NCBI RefSeq assembly: GCF_032452875.1
Contig: NC_083885.1
Location: forward strand, 63,541,925-63,605,924
Direction of reading: 5' to 3'
DNA length: 64,000 nt
Source of the DNA: Bos javanicus
Lineage: Eukaryota > Chordata > Mammalia > Artiodactyla > Bovidae
Shown piece after piece: positions 58,201 to 64,000 of the stretch. The notes below the pieces were generated by a model. It was not told where the DNA came from and did no database searches. It saw only the letters and a list, made by a program, of their open reading frames with translations. A program made the position numbers and the translations under genes. Each line of letters begins with the position of its first letter. Within the stretch, counting starts at the first letter, position 1.

Positions 58201-61200
58201 CGGACGAGGAGCACAGGGAGCCCCCGAGGAGGTGACTGTGGGGATCTGTGCCCTCCACTGCAGCGTGTGGGGAGGGAGGGGAGGACCCAGAGGCCCCTCC
58301 ACGCAGCCCGCCCCTCCCCCCGCCCCCGCTGCGGTGGGGGAGGGGACGGGACAAGGGAGGACCCTCAGCTCCAGCTGAGACCCTCGGACAGCCCCCTGCA
58401 GGTGAGGGGTCCCCAGAGCAGAAAGCTGGTGTCCTCCTGGGGGCCAGCTCAGGAGGAGCTCAGGGTGCCCACGGCCCTGGTTCCAGTCCCGGCTCTGCCA
58501 CCTCCAGGCTGGGTCACCAGGGCCCCTGAGTGATCTCCCTCTCTGGGCCTCAGTCTCCTCGTCTGCAAATGGGTCGGGTGGGCTGGAGATGGACGCACAG
58601 ACCCCAGCACGAGTCTGCACACAGCAGGTGCCCAGCTAAACGGCACCCTAGGCTCACTCAGGCGTCTCTGGTGCCCCAGGCCTCACGTGGTACCTGAGTG
58701 TCCTCATCGGGGTCTCGGTGACCTTCGTCCTGCTGCTCCTCGTCCTCCTCTTCCTCTTCCTCCGACACCGGGGTCAGGACAGAGGCAGGAAGTTGGGTGA
58801 GTAGGGAACGGGGTGACTCGGACCCCTGGAGGCCTTAGGGCATCAGAAAGAGGGAAAACAAGGACATGGGAACAGTCAGCTTAAAATTTTTTTTCCTACC
58901 ATGTGGAGGTTCCTTAAAAAGTAAAAGCAGAATTATCATATGGTCCAGAAAATCCACTGCTGGGTATATGTTTCAATAAAATGAAAACACTAATTTGAAA
59001 AGATACAAACATTCCAATATTCATGTAGCCAATTTACAATAGCCAAGATATGTGACCAACCCAACTGTCCAGCAACAGATGAATGAACAGAGAAAATGTG
59101 GTGTGTGTGTGTGTGTGTGTGTATATATGCCCACATATACATACAATGGAATATTACTCAGCCATAAAAAGAAGGAAACTCTGCCATTTGCAACAGCATA
59201 CATGAACCTAGAGAGTATTACGCTTACTGAAATAACTCGGAGGAACATAAACGCTTTATGATAGCATTGGTACATACTGAATCTGGAAAATAATACAAAG
59301 GAACATATATGAAAAACAGAAACAGAGTCCTTGATACAGAAAAATAACTAATAGTTACCGGGGGTCGGGCAGATGAGGGGTGTGGACTAGAGACACAGAC
59401 TACTGTGTATGAAATAAGCAAGAAGGATACACTGGATAGCACAGGGAATGTAGCAATTATTTCGTAATAACTTTAAATGGAGTATAACCTATAAAAACAT
59501 TGAATCATATGTTGTATGCCTGAAACTAATATATTACAAATCAACGATATTTCATTAAAAAATTTTTCCAGAATCTCAAATCTGAAAATCTAGTGGAAAA
59601 AAACACCCACTGTCAGCCCACGTGCACTCATTTAAGCCATTCCCCTCCTTCTCAATGTCACGAACTGACATGCACCACGAACCCAGGCTGCCTTCTCTCC
59701 TCCTGAATCCCACGTGGAGGGCGGGGGCACCATGTCCCGGGGGCGAGCCTCTGTCCCGAGACCCAGCCCAGGCTGAGGCTGATTTCCAACCTCCGACAGG
59801 GGCGGCAGACCCAGGGCCTGAGGACAGGGGCCCGCAGAGCAGGTAACTCCCGCCCCAACACCCCCAGAGCCCCACCCACAACACCCCACCTTCTCCCCCT
59901 GACACAGTGTCTCCTCCTCAGCTCCAGCCCAGCCACAGGCGCCCAGGACCAGGCCATCTGTGAGCAGGAGAGGCGGCGGCCCACGGGAGGGCACAGAGAC
60001 TTCTGGAGGCAGTGGGGGGGATGCTCAGAAGGATGGGGGACCGGGGCTGGGGACTGAAACCCCACACAGCACTTTCGGGTGCAGGGTCGGGGGGGCACAG
60101 AGACCTCTGGAGGCCGTGGGGGGGATGCTCAGAAGGGTGGGAGACTACACAGCAGCCCCCCACCCAGGGTGCAGGGCGGGGGCTCCAGCCCTGAGGCTCT
60201 CTGAACCCTACCTAGCGGTGCCCTCTGCTCTGCTGCAGATGCTGCCGTGAGTGACACACACTCTGAGGTGGGGCTGCAGCTGGACCATCGGGTGAGACCC
60301 TTGCTCCCGTCTGGCCACCACAGACCTCCTGTTGCCAAACTCAGCCCAGCGCACGCGTTGCTGTGCTCACACTCCAGCTCCAGCCACGCCCACCCCACCC
60401 CTCCTTCCCGGCTCCCTGGGTCCTGATGTGACCCCACCCTCCCCTTGCCCTGTGACCTCACGGCCCCTCCTTCAGGGCGCCATGTCCTCTGGCTGACCTT
60501 CTGGTGTAGGGGTGCAGCCCCAGGTCTCATGAAGACGCGTACATCAGTGGATGGCCCACATGGCCCAGCCCCCCTCCTTCACCCCCCAGCAAAGGGCGCG
60601 GGAGAGCGGGCGCCACCCCCCAGGTCCTGCAGGTACGGCAGGCGCTCAGCTCGTGGTGAGAGGGGCCCCACGCCAACAAGCTGGCGGAGTCCCAGAATGC
60701 AAGGTGCTGACAAGGAAAGTAAATCAAGAGACGGCACTGGGCGCTTGGGGCAGGCAGACTCGGGAGGAAGGTCCTGAGGCAGGAGGGACGCGCTTTAGCA
60801 GGAAGACGGCTGTGTGCCGGGCCAGATGAGCAAGAGGTCTGGGCTCAGACAGAAACCAGGGCCGCACAAAGCTCCCAGAGGCTCCTGGGCATCAGGAGGC
60901 CCCTGGAGTTTCCACCAGGAGAGAGAGCTGACCTGACTGGAGGGCGGCGGACCCAGGAGGCACCTGTCCTGCCTCACTGCCTCCCTCCAGCACAACAGGC
61001 GGGAGGCAGGCCCCCAGGAGGGGACGGGCGCCCTGTGAGCCCCCGAGATCACTAAGGCGGGAGGCACTCCCTGTCCTCCCGGTCGGGGGGATTCCGGGAA
61101 GGATGGACAGATGCACAGCAGATGGGTGCCTACTCTCCAGGCCTCCAGGCGCCCCATCTCACACACCTTCCCCCCCGCAGGCTGCTACATCTGAAGCCCC

Positions 61201-61327
61201 CCAGGACGTGACCTACGCCCAGCTGAACCACTCGATCGTCAGAAGGGGGATGGCCGCACCCCCGGCTCCCCCGTCAGGGGAGCCCCCAGCAGAGCCCAGT
61301 GAGTACGCTGCTCTCGCCGTTCGCTAG
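55258..61327 (+). CDS. LILRB-like inhibitory receptor gene C, intact
   Basis: Exons: signal 55258-55291 and 55446-55481 (MAPALPALLCLGLSVGLRSQ); Ig1 55654-55938; Ig2 56073-56375; Ig3 56594-56902; Ig4 57114-57416; stem 58369-58401 (APAETLGQPPA); membrane 58680-58796; cytoplasmic 59767-59842, 59922-59959, 60239-60291 and 61181-61327. The total is 1,734 nt, 577 residues and TAG, open throughout. Ig1 (GTLPKPTIWAEPGS) resembles the human LILRB4/LILRA5 group. Ig2 and Ig3 have N-glycosylation sites NVT and NLT. The membrane segment is uncharged, as in inhibitory members. The tail has AIYAAV, VTYAQL and SEYAAL, ITIMs that in this family recruit SHP phosphatases; the Tyr codon of the first is split by an intron. 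The Ig3 donor is shifted 15 nt downstream (see findings). A minor extra stem exon cannot be excluded. Confidence 0.92.
58880..59575 (+). mobile_element. L1 LINE 3' end in gene C intron
   Basis: An unbroken counterpart of the L1 fragment split in gene A. It contains a short GT microsatellite at about 59,100-59,127. It shows the pre-insertion state of the gene A BovB site at about 59,397. Confidence 0.87.
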
Positions 61328-61506
61328 CCCAGGAAGGACCCGACCCCAGGCTCCCGGGACCAGATCTCAGACCCCAGGAGGCACGGGAGCTGCCAGCAAT
61401 GGACACCACCTAACCACCAGCAGCCAGTACCTGGGCTCCTAACAGACCACCAGGAGCCCCGGGGACCCTTTCCGCTCAACTGGTTCTACCCTCAGAAACA
61501 GCATCC

Positions 61507-61790
61507 TGGACCCCCGGTGGCCCAGCGGTTAAGAGTCTGCCAACCAATGCATGGGACATGGGTCTGATCCACTTGCTGCCGGACAGCTGAGCCTAGGGGC
61601 GCTGCAGCTGCCGAAGCCCTGGTGCCCAGAGCTTCCTCTGAAGCTCTAGTCTTCCTCGAGAGAAGCCCGAGTGTGAGCAGTCCGTGCACAGCCAGGCAGC
61701 AGCCTCCACTCGCTGCAATCAGAGAGGGCCCACACGAAGCAGGGAAGACCCAGCACAGCCACAAATAAACATTACTAAAAACCTGAAAGG
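61507..61790 (+). mobile_element. CHR-2 type tRNA SINE in the 3' region of gene C
   Basis: Same insertion as at 26,463 (CGGTGGCCCAGCGGTTAAGA). Its tail contains AATAAA at 61,764-61,769, 437 bases after the gene C stop, a candidate polyadenylation signal. Confidence 0.85.
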
Positions 61791-62779
61791 CATGTTTCAG
61801 TTTCCTTAAAAAAGATAATTAATATCCTCATTTTATAAAGAAGACAACAGACTCTCAATTATCAGTGATTTTGAAGAAGATCAGCACATTACTCCAAACG
61901 AAGGGAGGAACAGGGAAACAACAATGACAGGGGTAGCTACCACTGAGGACAAACAAGGAGAGGAAAATCAGAAAAGCCAGAAAGCTTCGTCCCTGAGGGC
62001 GTGGACCACACTCACACATGCTAGGCACAAGGACCAAGTCAAAAGAGAGAAGGTGTTGCTTTACCGCCATCAGGACACGACGGCAGGTCCTTCAGACTTT
62101 AGAATGGTAAAAGCTTCATCGAAGGACAGTTTTATGCTATTGTAGTAGAAAATGTAGATGACACAGACCAAAAGCCTCAAAAATAAAATTTATCAAAATT
62201 ATGGACATAAGGATAAACAGAAAATCTGAATTCTCCTATATGTTAAAGTGAACTCTGAGTCCAGAGAGTTTCACAGGTTAATGCATCTGAACACGTGGGC
62301 ACTCATGAAACACACACTCGTACACACACCTACCGAGCTTACACCAGCTTACGCAGAGAGGGGAGAAGGAAGGAAGCGCACACTCCACAAAACATTTCAC
62401 TGCGCCAGAGAAACCTGAGACCAAACGGTGACACGGAAACTACAAAATGGGAAAATCTCGGGAAGCTCTTTTTCCCTGGTTTGTTTTCCTAAACAAACAT
62501 TCACAAAGAGGATTCATCAGTAAATAAAATGGAACACATATCACGCACATGCACGTATTTTTTTTTCAAGAATGTGTGGTTGGTTTCATCCACAAAAATC
62601 CATCAATACAATTCAAATATTAAAAGAAGAAATTTTAAAATATCATGCTAACAGATGAAAAGTTTTCTGATAAAATACACCACCAATTTATAATGAAAAA
62701 GTCGTAAGTAGAAGGGAATTTCCTATCATTTATCAAAGCATCTTTTAAAACTTGCACTAGAAATCTATTTTTTATGTTT
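61791..62779. other. Intergenic DNA shared with the region 3' of gene A
   Basis: Collinear with 26,739-27,714. No gene is seen. It is AT-rich towards its right end. Confidence 0.6.
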
Positions 62780-62824
62780 GTTTATTTATTCATTGTTGCT
62801 GTGTGGGCTTTTCTCCAGTTGCAG

Positions 62825-64000
62825 CGATTTGATCTCTGGTTTCTCTGCCTTTTCTAAAACCAGCTTGAACATCTGGAAGTTCACAGTTCATGTACTTTGA
62901 AGCCTGGCTTGGAGAATTTGGAGGACTACTTTACTAGCGTGTGAGATGAGTGCAACTGTGTGGTAGTTTGAGCATTCTTTGGCATTGCCTTTCTTTGGGA
63001 TTGGAATGAAAACTGACCTTTTCCAGTCCTGTGGCCACTGCTGAGTTTTCCAACTTTGCTGGCATATCGAGTGCAGCACTTTCACAGCATCATCTTTCAT
63101 CTTTCAGAATTTGAAATAGCTCAACTGGAATTCCATCACCTCCACTAGCTTTGTTCATAGTGATGCTTCCTAAGGCCCACTTGACTTCACATTCCAGGAT
63201 GTGGGGCTCTAGGTGAGTGATCACACCATTGTGATTATCTGGGTCATGAAGATCTGTTTTGTACAGTTCTTCTGTGTATTCTTGCCACCTCTTAATATCT
63301 TCTGCTTCTGTTAGGTCCATACCATTTCTGTCCTTTATTGTGCCCATCTTTGCATGAAGTGTTCCCTTGGTATCTCTCATTTTCTTGAAGAGATCTCTAG
63401 TCTTTCCCATTCTGTTGTTTTCCTCTATTTGTTTGCACTGATTGCTGAGGGAAGCTTTTTTAGATCTCCTTGCTATTCTTGGAACTTTGCATTCAGATGG
63501 GAATATCTTTCCTTTTCTCCTTTGCTTTTCACTTCTCTTCTTTTCACAGCTATATGTAAGGCCTCCTCAGACAGCCATTTTTTGCATTTCTTTTCCATGG
63601 GGATAGTCTTGATCCCTGCTCCTGTACAAAGTCACAAACCTCAGTCCAGAATTCATCAGGCACTCTATCAGATCTAGGCCCTTAAATCTATTTCTCACTT
63701 CCACTGTATAATCATAAGGGATTTGATTTAGGTCATACCTGAATGGTCTAGTGGTTTTCCCTACTTTCTTCAATTTAAGTCTGAATTTGGTAATAAGGAG
63801 TTCATGATCTGAGCCACAGTCAGCTCCTGGTCATGTTTTTACTGACTGTATAGAGCTTCTCCATCTTTGGCTGTGAAGAATATAATCAATCTGATTTTGG
63901 TGTTGACCATCTGGTGATGTCCATGTGTAGAGTCTTCTCTTGTGTTGTCGGAAGAGGGTGTTTGCTATGACCAGTGTGTTCTCTTGGCAACACTCTATTA
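62825..64000 (-). mobile_element. BovB LINE, 5' half, running off the window
   Basis: Collinear with 27,761-28,930, with the same missing 3' half and the same SINE junction. Open piece 63,090-63,410 reads MGKTRDLFKKMRDTKGTLHA. It is cut by the window end. Confidence 0.92.

Noticed and set aside
1..64000. CRISPR arrays, bacterial operons, tRNA or rRNA genes
   Set aside because: None is present. The tRNA-like sequences are heads of SINEs, and the repeats are of transposon or tandem type in a vertebrate genome.

Overview
The window is mammalian, and its repeats point to a ruminant, most likely a bovid. It is full of BovB (RTE) LINE copies, Bov-tA/Bov-A2 SINEs, cetartiodactyl CHR-2-type tRNA SINEs, L1 fragments and ruminant-type endogenous retroviral LTRs. 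The single-copy content is a stretch of the leukocyte receptor complex holding leukocyte immunoglobulin-like receptor (LILR) genes, all on the + strand. The exact species cannot be told from the sequence alone.

Layout. 1-0.85 kb is GC-rich, CpG-island-like DNA with no recognised gene. 0.86-4.6 kb holds BovB and L1 debris around an unrecognised stretch. 4.9-6.8 kb is a divergent LILR pseudogene. 7.0-14.3 kb is repeats: a 98-bp tandem repeat, L1 3' ends, a SINE, a solo LTR and two BovB fragments. Parts of this are the decayed copy of an upstream block that is much better kept before the later genes. 14.9-26.3 kb is LILR gene A, an inhibitory type with an internal Ig1-Ig2 exon duplication in which the two middle Ig exons are dead. 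Its intron before the cytoplasmic exons carries a nearly full-length BovB that in turn holds a solo LTR and a SINE. 32.4-35.8 kb is LILR gene B, whose membrane exon is of the activating (A) type and which is broken by frameshifts. 36.4-52.3 kb is a nest of mobile elements: SINEs, L1 ORF2, a class-I-like provirus with two 484-bp LTRs, an inverted second copy of the 3' part of that provirus, a class-II-like LTR fragment and a long BovB. 55.3-61.3 kb is LILR gene C, an intact inhibitory receptor predicted at 577 residues with four Ig domains, one membrane segment and three ITIMs. From 61.3 kb to the end the sequence repeats the region 3' of gene A, so another LILR gene probably lies just beyond the right edge.

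How it fits together. Genes A, B and C share exon sizes (34, 36, 285, 303, about 297, 303 nt), reading phases, intron sequence and about 3 kb of upstream DNA. They are therefore recent tandem duplicates. A and C end in ITIM tails and B in a short activating-type membrane exon, which is the paired inhibitory/activating arrangement known for this family. No previously undescribed system was found. The most informative points are the splice-site rescue in gene C, the skippable dead exons in gene A, the dated nesting of transposons, and the large inverted retroviral repeat.
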